Shown piece by piece: positions 16,757-26,776 of a stretch of 64,000 nucleotides of DNA; positions within the stretch are counted from its first letter, which is position 1; each line of letters begins with the position of its first letter. Source of the DNA: Ruminococcus sp. zg-924 (lineage in GTDB: Bacteria; Bacillota; Clostridia; Oscillospirales; Acutalibacteraceae). A model generated the notes under the pieces. It did no database searches. It was not told the origin of the DNA and saw only the letters and a program-made list of their open reading frames with translations. Made by a program: the position numbers and the translations under genes. Where the stretch lies: positions 1 through 64,000 of the forward strand of contig NZ_WNJZ01000013.1 in NCBI RefSeq assembly GCF_024433635.1, written 5' to 3'.

Positions 16757-17137
16757 TCAGGCTAAAGCGATTGAAAATGCTTTATCTAAAATTTCGAAAG
16801 GATCCCAATGATTAGCAACATCGAATTTCTTGATATAGTCCTTCTTATTCCTCTTCTTAATAAAATAATCGGCAATCAAGAAAACCGATTCATTATCATT
16901 CATAAAATATGAATAAAGGATTCTGATCTGCATATTTGATTTCTGGATTTTAAATGTAAAAAATTTTCCGTGTTTATCGTATTTCACCTTATCGTCATTA
17001 AAAATCCGTTCAAATGAAATTCCTTGTTTTTCGTACATTTTGATCCGTTTATACAACATTTTAATTGAACTGCATATCGCGTCTTTTACCTCTCTAGATT
17101 CCTTGTAATAATCTTTTTTATAAATATACAATTTCAT
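16757..17137 (-). CDS. RelE/HigB-like (Gp49) toxin homologue
   Basis: A 126-aa basic protein with the beta-strand pattern of the RelE/HigB family: FFTFKIQKSNMQIRILYSYF, then VFLIADYFIKKRNK. These toxins cleave mRNA on the ribosome. No HigA-like HTH antitoxin is adjacent, downstream or upstream. The ribosome site GGGGAG lies in the 3' arm of a 22-bp perfect hairpin, so translation should be blocked unless the hairpin is opened. Confidence 0.6.
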   Translation of the reverse strand: MKLYIYKKDYYKESREVKDAICSSIKMLYKRIKMYEKQGISFERIFNDDKVKYDKHGKFFTFKIQKSNMQIRILYSYFMNDNESVFLIADYFIKKRNKKDYIKKFDVANHWDPFEILDKAFSIALA

Positions 17138-17143
17138 ATAAAA

Positions 17144-17190
17144 AAACTCCCCTTACAATTAAGATTGTATCTTAATTGTAAGGGGAGTTT
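17144..17190 (-). promoter_or_regulatory. 22-bp perfect hairpin: terminator that also masks the toxin ribosome site
   Basis: Arms 17144-17165 and 17169-17190 are perfectly complementary, with a three-base loop. In the minus-strand RNA the 3' arm ends GGGGAGUUU and runs into a U-run and AUG at 17137; GGGGAG is at the ideal 9-nt distance. It thus ends the protease transcript from 17293 and sequesters the toxin start. Confidence 0.75.
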
Positions 17191-17292
17191 AGAGCAATGC
17201 TGTGGTTTTTATTTATTCTGTATATAAAAAACCTTCTTCTTGGACTATGAAGCCTTTTTCCTTCATTTTGCTTCTCATATAAGCAGTTTATT

Positions 17293-19545
17293 TTAGAAGT
17301 TATTTATAGCATCAATGATTTCGCTTCTTGAATAATATTGATCCATAGTCTTTGAGTTACTGAAGTCAAACGCATTATTCAATTTTGCTTTATAGTAATC
17401 TTCATCTACAGATTCATTGTCAATAAACCATCCCGGATTGTCAAATCCATTTTCTTCAGGTAGAATTGTTCCTTGAAACAGCGTAGACAGTGAATTATTC
17501 TCCATCTTATAAACACTATCAGTGAATATACCATGATTTATATACTGACAATAAAACCAGCCTTGCTTTTCATAATACCTAACTTCGCCATATCCTATGC
17601 CCTGTATTTCTAATTTCCCATCTTTTACCCATGCCATTCTTGTACCACCAACCGCTGAACCGGTAAAAATCAATTCCGGAATATCATCGTTATCTATTTT
17701 AATCAAGCTAAATGATGTCGGATCTATATCATTTGCAATCATATCAGTATAAAGCTGTTTCCAATCATCATTGTTATTATTTTCTTCCTCTGCTGATATA
17801 TCCTCCTGCTGTGAGTTATTGCTCGTGGTGGGATATACAATGATTGCATGTAACTTAGGATTATGTTCTTTCAGCCAATCTTTTTTTATGTTTCCTCCAT
17901 CATATGAACTAAGTAATGTATTATCCGCTTTAAATAAATATATCGTTTGACTTCCTAATGTATCAGTATAATAACTATAATCGTTACCACCGGCTATACC
18001 GCCACAGTCAAATTCTCCTAATGAAGTAGTTAACTCATTATATGTCATATTAGCTTTGATTTTATCGGTAAGCTTTGCGTTGTCAAGTAGCGCTAAAAAT
18101 GAATAATTTTTATAACTACCGCTCTTTATTTTTTCCTTGATATTTAAACCGTTTTCATAGTCCATTACAGCATCATCAATGTAAAAAGCAAATCCGGGTA
18201 GTGTTTTGTCATTATACATTATAATCGTAGGACTTGTATAATAAACTAATTTATCTCCACCATATTCCACCTCGAAATCCCCGCCCATAATATCAACAAT
18301 TTCAGGCAAAGATTTATCTATTAAATCCTCTGCTTTATATTCTGTATTAATTTTTTCATCGGATAATCTGGTGCTATCATCGCCCCAAATTCTAACATTG
18401 GCAATACATCCTGTTTCTTCGTATACATCTGCATTTGTATCCTTTGCTTTCTCTAATGCGGTTTGAATATCTTGATATTTTTTATCCGAAACAGTAACCA
18501 ATTCATCAAAAACAGATGATATCATTTTCAAATTATACTCTGTGGGAATCTCCTCTGTGTTTCCGATAACTGCTTTTGCTCCTTTTGTTACGAATGTATT
18601 TACTAATATATCATCCTTACCAGAGTCACACGCTCCTAAATAAATTATACTGGAATCCAGATTCTCTAAGTACTTTTCAAAAAACTTATATGATACCATT
18701 ACATATCCGGAATCACTACAAAGAATGCGTCCGGTTAAGTAATCGTTGGTGTATCCTAAATTTTGAATATAGTATATGGGATCGAGTAAAAACTTCTCCT
18801 CATCCAACTTTAAGCCTGTCAGTAATACAGAATGAGTTTTTGTGTTATAACCACCATGACCATGCCATATAACTATTTCATTTGGCCCTATGCTTTTTAG
18901 CAAGTCTAAGGTAATAGTTTCATTATCATAGTTATTTTCAAAACTATACTCGTTAAGTACGGATTGAACCTTACTTGCTGCTCCATCAACACATTTACTG
19001 CCTAATTCCTGCAAGTCTGAAGGATACATGGTTAAGCACGGCTGATATGTAGAAATAGTTGATGAATCTATTCCTTCGACAAGGGGAATATAAATATACT
19101 CTACTCCGCTATTAAATTGAATCCATACAGACTTTCCTTCGGTAATTTCATAGTCTTTTATTTTTTTGTTTTCATATAGTTCTTTTGCGTATGCTCCAAC
19201 AGCCAAAACAGAACCATTTATATTGTGTTTTTCTATATAGCCCTCAGAGTTTTTATAACCCGATGTAAGCTCTGACACATAGTTTTTAACATCGAAATAG
19301 TCCTCAAAGCCTTGTTGGACTATTTCGCTTTCAGTTTTCTCTTTGTTGAATACACCACTACATACTAAACCAACAGTGCCTAATACGGCAACCAACGCTA
19401 TTGTTACAAATAATGGTATTAAGTGCTTCTTCTTTTTCTTTGGAGCTTTCGTGTTAGAATCGGTTTTTTCTGTAATTCGGCTACCACACAAAACACAGAA
19501 TTTTGAACCATCATCTATTTCTTTTCCGCACTTAGGACACTTCAT
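17293..19545 (-). CDS. zinc-ribbon, single-span membrane, caspase/CHAT-like protease
   Basis: A 750-aa protein. Residues 3-20 are a zinc ribbon (CPKC...CVLC), 41-66 a transmembrane helix. A caspase/CHAT-type fold then holds the catalytic dyad: His230 in WHGHGG (228-231) and Cys306 in LGACDSGKDD, followed by GAKAVIGNTEEI, typical of clan CD peptidases. The C-terminal 350 residues contain two repeated domains with NYSFLALLDN/TYNELTTSLG-like patterns and an acidic linker; their role is unknown. The ribbon should face the cytosol and the protease the outside if the positive-inside rule holds (KKKKK precedes the helix). AAGGAGG precedes the ATG. Confidence 0.75.
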   Translation of the reverse strand: MKCPKCGKEIDDGSKFCVLCGSRITEKTDSNTKAPKKKKKHLIPLFVTIALVAVLGTVGLVCSGVFNKEKTESEIVQQGFEDYFDVKNYVSELTSGYKNSEGYIEKHNINGSVLAVGAYAKELYENKKIKDYEITEGKSVWIQFNSGVEYIYIPLVEGIDSSTISTYQPCLTMYPSDLQELGSKCVDGAASKVQSVLNEYSFENNYDNETITLDLLKSIGPNEIVIWHGHGGYNTKTHSVLLTGLKLDEEKFLLDPIYYIQNLGYTNDYLTGRILCSDSGYVMVSYKFFEKYLENLDSSIIYLGACDSGKDDILVNTFVTKGAKAVIGNTEEIPTEYNLKMISSVFDELVTVSDKKYQDIQTALEKAKDTNADVYEETGCIANVRIWGDDSTRLSDEKINTEYKAEDLIDKSLPEIVDIMGGDFEVEYGGDKLVYYTSPTIIMYNDKTLPGFAFYIDDAVMDYENGLNIKEKIKSGSYKNYSFLALLDNAKLTDKIKANMTYNELTTSLGEFDCGGIAGGNDYSYYTDTLGSQTIYLFKADNTLLSSYDGGNIKKDWLKEHNPKLHAIIVYPTTSNNSQQEDISAEEENNNNDDWKQLYTDMIANDIDPTSFSLIKIDNDDIPELIFTGSAVGGTRMAWVKDGKLEIQGIGYGEVRYYEKQGWFYCQYINHGIFTDSVYKMENNSLSTLFQGTILPEENGFDNPGWFIDNESVDEDYYKAKLNNAFDFSNSKTMDQYYSRSEIIDAINNF

Positions 19546-19622
19546 TTTGTTTTCCTCCTTAAAATATTAGCTCTGCACATAAACTAATGCGCAGAGCTAA
19601 GCTTACATATTGCTTGATCTTA

Positions 19623-19811
19623 TTATCCTTTATACGAAAGGCATCCCTGTCTTTCTCTAGGATAGTAGTAATGTCCGTAATGGCTGCAATACTGTCTGCC
19701 ATTGGAATCCCTGTCATAAGGATTCCAGTAAATACATCCATCTGAACAATTGTGTCCGCACATTTTTCCGCAGGGGAGTTTGATTTCCTGCTTAGCCTGA
19801 TTGTTATTCAT
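19623..19811 (-). CDS. cysteine-rich small zinc-binding protein
   Basis: A 62-aa protein with seven cysteines and several His (CGKMCGHNCSDGCIYW, YCSHYGHYYY, GC) in a spacing that suggests one or two bound metals. GGAGGTG lies 7 nt before the ATG. It sits between the JAMM and caspase-like genes in the same direction. I do not know a family for it. Confidence 0.6.
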   Translation of the reverse strand: MNNNQAKQEIKLPCGKMCGHNCSDGCIYWNPYDRDSNGRQYCSHYGHYYYPRERQGCLSYKG

Positions 19812-19828
19812 TTTGTTCACCTCCACTC

Positions 19829-20254
19829 TCAAGGAACTAAATCAATTGTATCACACATTATTTTAATGCTGTGATTTTGACTTATCGCCTTGTAGGAGAT
19901 TATGCGAGATTTAGGAATCACAATCGGGAAATATAATTCTGTAATAGTTAGTGGTAAACACGAAAATATTGTTTTAATGTACTCTATGTCGTCTTTTGAC
20001 AGTGTTTCTTGTCCTTTAATATGGGAATGAAACAGACCACAAAACAAGATATTATTCTTTTGCCATTCGGAAAGTATATAATTCAACCTTTCGACATTAG
20101 GAACATATATTGCCGACTCTAATATCTTATTACAGTTGTCAAAAGCTACCGTATCAACGATAGTTGAAGATGATCCAATTATACCTCCTGTTTCCGGTGG
20201 AACAAGGGGACAGAAACTCAAAATTTGTTTGTAAACCGACTCTTTAATTATCAT
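19829..20254 (-). CDS. JAMM/MPN metalloprotease (deubiquitinase-like)
   Basis: A 141-aa protein with a complete JAMM motif: Glu21 in PPETGGIIG, then His76-x-His78, Ser86 and Asp89 in the HxH-x7-S-x2-D spacing. The fold should coordinate one zinc and cleave isopeptide or peptide bonds, as in bacterial ubiquitin-like deconjugation. No E1, E2 or ubiquitin-like gene is visible in the window. The gene starts 3 bp after the stop of the preceding gene and is translationally coupled to it. Confidence 0.85.
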   Translation of the reverse strand: MIIKESVYKQILSFCPLVPPETGGIIGSSSTIVDTVAFDNCNKILESAIYVPNVERLNYILSEWQKNNILFCGLFHSHIKGQETLSKDDIEYIKTIFSCLPLTITELYFPIVIPKSRIISYKAISQNHSIKIMCDTIDLVP

Positions 20255-20257
20255 ATC

Positions 20258-20710
20258 TTAACCCTTGCAAATATAGGTCTTATAGTATTTTTCAAGAAAA
20301 TCAAATATCTCTGATTTAGCTCTCATGATGATACCATTCATTTTTTCTATGCTTACCGGAATCAGCTTATCCCTTTGCGAAGTCAATCTATATTTAAGAG
20401 CGTTGTCCTCAAAATAGAAATTTTCAGCTAACTGATCTTCATCGGTAAAATCTTCAAGATTTACATTTTTGAGTTCACCTGACAAAACAACATTTTCGTT
20501 ATCGGAATAAAAATCCACTATAACGGATTCGGTTATTGTATTATGAATACTGCTTTTATAATCAAATCCGATTTCTATTTGTCCTTTTACTCTGGAAAAC
20601 CCAATAATATAGTAATACTCACTTTTAACCATAGTTAAAAGAAGAATCGTATTATTAAAGGATTCTCTTTTTGATGATGAAATATCTACTTTATAGAATT
20701 CTTCTTTCAT
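20258..20710 (-). CDS. hypothetical protein coupled to the JAMM protease
   Basis: A 150-aa acidic protein, mostly beta in the first 100 residues (TILLLTMVKSEYYYIIGFSR...) and helical at the end. I do not recognise it. Its position directly before the JAMM gene makes it a candidate partner or substrate-binding subunit. GGAGGAAATAAT precedes the ATG. Confidence 0.65.
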   Translation of the reverse strand: MKEEFYKVDISSSKRESFNNTILLLTMVKSEYYYIIGFSRVKGQIEIGFDYKSSIHNTITESVIVDFYSDNENVVLSGELKNVNLEDFTDEDQLAENFYFEDNALKYRLTSQRDKLIPVSIEKMNGIIMRAKSEIFDFLEKYYKTYICKG

Positions 20711-20774
20711 ATTATTTCCTCCATTCCGACCATATTATATATTAAGACTAGATACGAAATGGAGAATCAATTTT

Positions 20775-22136
20775 TTATCCAAACTCAGCTTCATTCATAA
20801 ATGAATACTCTATAATGTTTTCAAACATCTCAAATGGAATTGATGATAACAATGATAACATTATAAGGTTTTCAAATCTATTTGCCGGGTATAATCTTGA
20901 CATACCGCAGCGTACAAGCATTGCATTGCATTCATCAATAAAATCAAGGTAATCTGAATTAGTGTAGCTACCCTTTTCCTCTGATTCACGAGAAAAAACA
21001 TAGAATTTCATAAACACTAAGTCTTTGCGTGTGACGGGTTTACGTTCTTTTCGCAAATCCTCTAATCTATCGCTGACCAGCATATTCATTGTAATTTCTT
21101 TTGGTAACGCAGTTGTCTGTATCTTTTTGCTTTTCTGTCCTGCCTCACCATTGCTTATAGGGATAAAATCATTACTATAAATCGTTTTGTTGTTTTTCTG
21201 ACGTTTGTATGTTACTCTTGGCACAAATTCATACATTGCTCTCGCCAGTTGTTCAGAGTTTGTTACTTGAACTAACTCATAAGTGCCGCCGTTGATATTT
21301 GGAAGCTTAGATTTCTTTATAGCTTTGTCATACAGAATCATAAATTCGTTGTAGGCAGTCTGAGAGTATCCAGCAAAATTTGGAATGTTGATAACAAGAA
21401 AATCCAACAAATCATCTTCTGTTTTAATTGATTTTTCAAAGGAAGTCACTGCAAACTCAGTATAATTATTTATTGGTTGTTCCATATTAGGTTTAGAGGC
21501 TTTAACTGCATCATTAAATCTTTGCTTTATTCTCAGATAATCACCATAAGTATTGATGCTTTCATTTGACTGACAGTAAAGTGCAATTATTTCTTCAGGA
21601 TCACGGTAGTTATAGGTTTGTTCAGCAAGCACATCTGTTAAAAATTTTTTCATTTCTTCTGATTTCATATGCAGCGCAAAGCTAAGAAGAAACATCTTGG
21701 AGCGCATACAAGATGTTGTAGAACGCAGCAATCTTCTTATTTCCGGTTTCGGGATTTCTATCAAGAGATCGCCTGATTCTGATGTATTGTATTTTTCATT
21801 GATTGCTTGGAATATCTCAATGTATTCATTTACATCATCATTCTGCAAATCATAGTTTTCAGATTGATAATCTTTCAGAAAGTATTTTTTTCCGTTAAAA
21901 AGCTCAACGGAATAGCCACCGTCACAAGACTTTCCGAACTTATTGCAAATATAACGTCTGAGTGCGGTCCCCAAAGGCATAGAATATCTAATATCTTTTA
22001 GATATTCTATTAGCTCAGGTTCTCTGTCCTCCAACGCTGATATATCATCCTCTATTTCGTAGATCCTGTCTAACCCCCAATCAGTTATTTTAATTTCTAA
22101 CATTTGTGTGTAATTGTCATTATACATTTCACTCAT
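20775..22136 (-). CDS. hypothetical 453-aa protein coupled to the kinase-STAND gene
   Basis: A soluble, mainly helical protein that I do not recognise. It has no catalytic motif I can name; the middle contains a charged linker and the C-terminal 110 residues (RKERKPVTRKDLVFMKFYVFSR...) form a compact helical domain. It starts 14 bp after the kinase-STAND stop with GGAGG in between, so the two form an operon and probably a complex. Possible effector or adaptor of the STAND protein. Confidence 0.65.
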   Translation of the reverse strand: MSEMYNDNYTQMLEIKITDWGLDRIYEIEDDISALEDREPELIEYLKDIRYSMPLGTALRRYICNKFGKSCDGGYSVELFNGKKYFLKDYQSENYDLQNDDVNEYIEIFQAINEKYNTSESGDLLIEIPKPEIRRLLRSTTSCMRSKMFLLSFALHMKSEEMKKFLTDVLAEQTYNYRDPEEIIALYCQSNESINTYGDYLRIKQRFNDAVKASKPNMEQPINNYTEFAVTSFEKSIKTEDDLLDFLVINIPNFAGYSQTAYNEFMILYDKAIKKSKLPNINGGTYELVQVTNSEQLARAMYEFVPRVTYKRQKNNKTIYSNDFIPISNGEAGQKSKKIQTTALPKEITMNMLVSDRLEDLRKERKPVTRKDLVFMKFYVFSRESEEKGSYTNSDYLDFIDECNAMLVRCGMSRLYPANRFENLIMLSLLSSIPFEMFENIIEYSFMNEAEFG

Positions 22137-22149
22137 AGAATTAAACCTC

Positions 22150-25100
22150 CTAATTGTTATCGTTCATGTTATCTACCATTCGTTTGATTAAATCATCCAT
22201 TTGCTGATCTTCTGCCTGTTTTATATTAGTGCATACCAGTTCATATAATGGATTCTCTTGTTCTTCAAGCTCCTCAAGTAAAGCTTTCGCTTTCTTAAAA
22301 TAGTCAATAGCAGTTCTAAAATCCTCTTTTAAATCCAAGAACGCAACACCAACAAAATTCAACTGGCTTGCTTGAATGACTGATTTTTCAAGTTTAGCCT
22401 TTTTAATTAGTTTTCGTGTCATTTCTAAGAACTCAAAGGAATCGAGATAACCACCGTACTTGAACACACCTGATACCTTTTGCAAATAGTCTATACGCTC
22501 AATGCTGCTTTTGCCGTATTTCTTTGCAAAGTTTTTATCTTCTTTAAGTGCGAAATCATAAGCGTTTTGCCCCTTGTTGCTGGCTAACAGTCCTAATACA
22601 ATACCAGTGCAAATATAAACTTCAGTAGAATAATCACTTTCATTTACTTTATCAATCTTATTGTATAAATCAAGAAGTAATGATAAGTTTTCTTCATATC
22701 TGTTCTGACTTGAATAAACAAGCGAAAGATTATATTTAGCGGTAATATACTCAGTTGATTCGATAAAATCATTTGATTCATAAAATTTGATGGCTAACAT
22801 TATGTATTTTTCAGCAGTTTCCGAATCATCTAAGTTGTGTTCAATCCAACCGTAGTTTTGACAAATCAGAGCTTCCATATAGTTGGAAGGATTAATTATA
22901 TCAGGCTGTATCTCCAAAAGGATTTTATAATACTTTTCCGCTTCGGAATATTCATCCTTTTTGTAATGGACGAGGGCTATATTATTGTAAATCAATAGAT
23001 TAACTTTAGGGGATAAGTTATATTGAGTTACTATCTCATTACACTTTTCAAAGTCCTTTTCTGCTTCTTCGTAATCGTTTAGATAAGTATTATATACTCC
23101 TCTATCCTGATAGCAAGAAAGCAGATTGAAACTAAGTTCATTTTCAAATAAACTTATAGCTTTATCTATGTAAAATAATGCTTCTTTATTATTCTTTTTT
23201 CTTGACTTAATACGAGCAAGAAATCTGAAATAAATAACTAAATATGATTTTGCATATTCTAAAGTTGTTAAGCCATCAATTAGTTCTTTAACTCTATCTA
23301 AATAATATTCGGCTTTCTCTATTTCGCCTTTACGCTCATGATATACTAAAAGAACTTCTAAAGCTACAATCTTACTTAGGCGGTCAACATTCTTTGTGCT
23401 GATAACCTTGTTAGATAGAGCAATCATCTCATCATAGAAGCCCAATTCAAGATACACTAAACCTACACTACGAATAATGTCGGAAAGATAATCAGCGCCA
23501 GAATACTTTGTTAAATCAAGTTCTTTTGCAAATTCCCCGGCAGCATAATAATCGCCTAATGCAACATTAGCTGAGATTAAATCCATTTTTGCTTTTGTAT
23601 AAGCATAAGACTGTTCTTGATTCTGTTCCTCGCAGATTTGTATCGCACGTTCTGCAAGTTCTATTCCATACGGAAAGTTCGCATTATCCAGCATTTGAAA
23701 GGAAAGGATAGAAAGGAATTCTGCCATCTCTAAGGAATCACTACCGTAAGTACTTTCGATGAAAGCCATGTTTTCAGCTATCTGTCGATTAGCTTCTGTT
23801 TCTTCATGATTTAATAAAGAGTAAACCCACCTGTACTGAGCTATGTCTTTGTAATACGGTGATTCTTCGCCAAGTTCTTCTCTTAACTCAGAAAGTAACT
23901 TTTCATATTCCTGTCGAGCTTGAGAAAATTCACCGGAATCTAACTTTTGCGATAATACATCCTCAAATGATGGCTCTTCTTCGTCTTGAGGTGAGGTTTC
24001 GTACTGTTCCAGCAAAGATGAATAGTATTCTACATCATCCTGATGTCCTAATTCATCCGATAATTTTATTATATCTTTAATAACTCCATCTGCAAATTCA
24101 AGATTATGTTCAATAATATGGTTAAGGAGCTTTTTATATTGCTCTACAGCTCTTTCTAATTCATTATTATTTTCATAACATTCCGCTATTCCTAATATTG
24201 CATCACTAATGTCGTTATATAAATCCTCATCAGGTTCTTCGCTACTACAAAGACTTTCTGCAACATTTATAGCTTCGCCATAATAATAAATTGCCTTAGA
24301 GTTAGAACCAAATCTTGCTTCATAATCTCCCAATTTGTTGTAAACGACCGGAAGAGATTCATAACCACCGATTGCTTCTAAATCCATTAAGGCTTTTTGC
24401 AGATACCTTTCTGCCTCTTTTTGTCTGTATAATGAGAGATAAATTGAACCTAAAAGATATGCGATAATTGCCTGCGATTCCTCGCTTTCAGTCTTATATC
24501 TTCTATCAAGCTGTTTAGCAGTAGCTAATGCTTTTTGTAATACAGATATATGACTTGTTTCATCTTTATAGCATTGGTTTTGTAAGTGTTCTGAAAGCAG
24601 ATAATAACTTTCTTCCTTTTTAAGATTTTGTTCCGAGATAACATCAGACACAATTGAGTGCAAGGAAATCAAGCTACCGTTGTTCTCAATCCAACCTTGA
24701 CTAATTAAAGCAGCAATTATTTCTTGATTTATAGATTTTTCGCCACAGGCTTCTATAAATTCACTTTCTTGAATGCCATAAACAGATATTAGTGTCATAT
24801 TCAATAATGTCTGTTTCTCCACATTTTCAAGTGCGCTAATACTGAATACAGTATGCAGATGATTGTTTATTTTGTTATAAACATCAATATCCTCATCAGA
24901 ATAATCGTATTCATAAAACACTCTTGTATCTATTGTGTTAAGTTCTTGTTCATTCAACTTTTGAATAATCGTGTTAATACTGATAGCTGTTCTTTTAATT
25001 AGCTTTGCAATCAAAACAAGCAGTAAGGTATTCTGTTGTATATTTGCTACCAGATCTCTTATTTCTTCATCTGTTAAAGGTGTTTTTGTTATTGCTGTAT

Positions 25101-26562
25101 GCAAATAGAACAATCTTCTGCTATCCTCTAGTGATAAAGGAGGTAGAGGTAGAACTTTGTCCTCATAGTAATCAGCCGCCGGCATACATCGAGTTGTAAA
25201 GATTACTTTAAAACTATTACCATTAGTAGGCAGAAACTCTCGTAAATACTTATCGTAAGTTACATTGAAGTTGTCAATTATTATCAATGTATTTGAATCG
25301 CATTGATGGAGTAATTTATTTTTCGTTTTGAAAAGTTCATCTATATTATCGTAATCTTCGTCATTTATTCCGCTGATTGGCATGGCAGCAACTAACGCTT
25401 TTAACGAATCTACATATTTACAAAACTGTATCGTATGATAGTTACTTTTAAATACTTCAACATACATTTTTGTAATTTCTGATTTTCCCAATCCTCCCAT
25501 GCCTTTTATGAAAACAAAACCATCATCTGTTAATCTTTGATGTATGTCAAATAATTCTTCCCTTCGTTCAATACATACCTTTGTCGGTTGCCAAACAGGA
25601 AGATTGAGCAGATAAGGCTTCTTATTATCAAGACTTGACAGAATAAGGTTAAGTTGTTCCAAAAGTGCTTTTGTACTTTTGTATCTTCGTCTTACAGAAA
25701 TCTGCAAGGTGTTGAGCAGCAATTTTTCTATTTCGTATTTTGCTTTTGGTGAAACACCATTCATTAAAGGTGCTTCATCATAATTGAATTCTGAATCATG
25801 TTCCATCTGTTCGTGAGTGGGAGCCTTTCCGAACAGTCTGAAATAAAACATTGCTCCAATTTCAAAAATATCAGTAGCAATGCCAATTTTGTTTAGTTCT
25901 CGTCCCACTAACTCTGGGACATAATATATTCTTGGGTTAGGAATATAGGATACTTTCCCTTTTTTTAAATCATCTAAACTTAATAAGCTGTCATAGTCAA
26001 ACAACTTAATCAATTCTGTCACTTTATCAAGGACAAAAATATTCTCCGGCTTAATATCACAATGGACAAAACCTGCATTGTGATACATTTCTACCGCCTT
26101 TGTGACAGAAATCATCAGCTTTACAAGTGAGTAAATGCTATCATCTTTAATCTCATCGTAGCCTTTTCCGTAATCATAAGAAGAAAGAGTATATAAGGTA
26201 TTATTTCCTTCATACAAGCCGAGCTGTACCGGATGATAGTTTGAAGCTGCTTCATTTTCTGAAATATAGTTATTGATAAACCTATATGTTTCCCGGTAAT
26301 CATTTAAACCATATTCAAAGCGTTGCTTATGTTCATCGGGGATAATAATAGAGTGATCTGCGTTTCTGCTAACGTCGCCCAAATATGCAGGACAATATTC
26401 TTTTAGAATTCCTCTGTGACGAATGTTATCTGCTTCATAAAATGAAACAACATAAGCAACACAGCTGCCTCCGGCACCCCTTTTATACTCAATAGTAAAC
26501 TCTTTGACTTCATTACTCGAATGAAGTTTAAGTTTAGATTTTGGCTTTATTTCTCTTGACAT
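22150..26562 (-). CDS. Ser/Thr kinase-STAND NTPase-TPR signalling protein
   Basis: About 1470 aa. Residues 20-310 are a protein kinase: glycine loop GAGGSCVAYVV, catalytic loop HCDIKPEN (about 170), metal motif FDYDS. A STAND/NB-ARC ATPase follows with the P-loop GMGGLGKS (about 355), Walker B TLIIIDNFN, sensor FTTRCMPA and a winged-helix region. From about 660 to the end there are 15 or more tetratricopeptide repeats. Such kinase-NTPase-repeat proteins act as ligand-triggered switches in bacterial conflict systems. The ATG at 26562 is used because AGGTGGG lies just before it. Kinase residues are intact. Confidence 0.85.
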   Translation of the reverse strand: MSREIKPKSKLKLHSSNEVKEFTIEYKRGAGGSCVAYVVSFYEADNIRHRGILKEYCPAYLGDVSRNADHSIIIPDEHKQRFEYGLNDYRETYRFINNYISENEAASNYHPVQLGLYEGNNTLYTLSSYDYGKGYDEIKDDSIYSLVKLMISVTKAVEMYHNAGFVHCDIKPENIFVLDKVTELIKLFDYDSLLSLDDLKKGKVSYIPNPRIYYVPELVGRELNKIGIATDIFEIGAMFYFRLFGKAPTHEQMEHDSEFNYDEAPLMNGVSPKAKYEIEKLLLNTLQISVRRRYKSTKALLEQLNLILSSLDNKKPYLLNLPVWQPTKVCIERREELFDIHQRLTDDGFVFIKGMGGLGKSEITKMYVEVFKSNYHTIQFCKYVDSLKALVAAMPISGINDEDYDNIDELFKTKNKLLHQCDSNTLIIIDNFNVTYDKYLREFLPTNGNSFKVIFTTRCMPAADYYEDKVLPLPPLSLEDSRRLFYLHTAITKTPLTDEEIRDLVANIQQNTLLLVLIAKLIKRTAISINTIIQKLNEQELNTIDTRVFYEYDYSDEDIDVYNKINNHLHTVFSISALENVEKQTLLNMTLISVYGIQESEFIEACGEKSINQEIIAALISQGWIENNGSLISLHSIVSDVISEQNLKKEESYYLLSEHLQNQCYKDETSHISVLQKALATAKQLDRRYKTESEESQAIIAYLLGSIYLSLYRQKEAERYLQKALMDLEAIGGYESLPVVYNKLGDYEARFGSNSKAIYYYGEAINVAESLCSSEEPDEDLYNDISDAILGIAECYENNNELERAVEQYKKLLNHIIEHNLEFADGVIKDIIKLSDELGHQDDVEYYSSLLEQYETSPQDEEEPSFEDVLSQKLDSGEFSQARQEYEKLLSELREELGEESPYYKDIAQYRWVYSLLNHEETEANRQIAENMAFIESTYGSDSLEMAEFLSILSFQMLDNANFPYGIELAERAIQICEEQNQEQSYAYTKAKMDLISANVALGDYYAAGEFAKELDLTKYSGADYLSDIIRSVGLVYLELGFYDEMIALSNKVISTKNVDRLSKIVALEVLLVYHERKGEIEKAEYYLDRVKELIDGLTTLEYAKSYLVIYFRFLARIKSRKKNNKEALFYIDKAISLFENELSFNLLSCYQDRGVYNTYLNDYEEAEKDFEKCNEIVTQYNLSPKVNLLIYNNIALVHYKKDEYSEAEKYYKILLEIQPDIINPSNYMEALICQNYGWIEHNLDDSETAEKYIMLAIKFYESNDFIESTEYITAKYNLSLVYSSQNRYEENLSLLLDLYNKIDKVNESDYSTEVYICTGIVLGLLASNKGQNAYDFALKEDKNFAKKYGKSSIERIDYLQKVSGVFKYGGYLDSFEFLEMTRKLIKKAKLEKSVIQASQLNFVGVAFLDLKEDFRTAIDYFKKAKALLEELEEQENPLYELVCTNIKQAEDQQMDDLIKRMVDNMNDNN

Positions 26563-26776
26563 AATTCCCACCTATAAAGATTCAATTAAACAGCAATAGC
26601 CTTTACCATATTTTACTACGGAAAAGTCTTAGCGGTTTTCTGCTATTATTCATCACCAAGTAATCTTGTAGATGTCATACGGAATTTATACTCATTTTAG
26701 TTTTAATAAAGAACTTCCTTAAATATTGCTTTTATACTATTCACAACAATCCTCAGCTAGTCTTGCAAATACAAAT

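Noticed and set aside
19829-20254. RadC-type DNA repair protein
   Set aside because: RadC also has a JAB-like fold but with an HNHPSG motif and an N-terminal HhH domain. Here the motif is HSH-x7-S-x2-D and the protein is a single JAMM domain.
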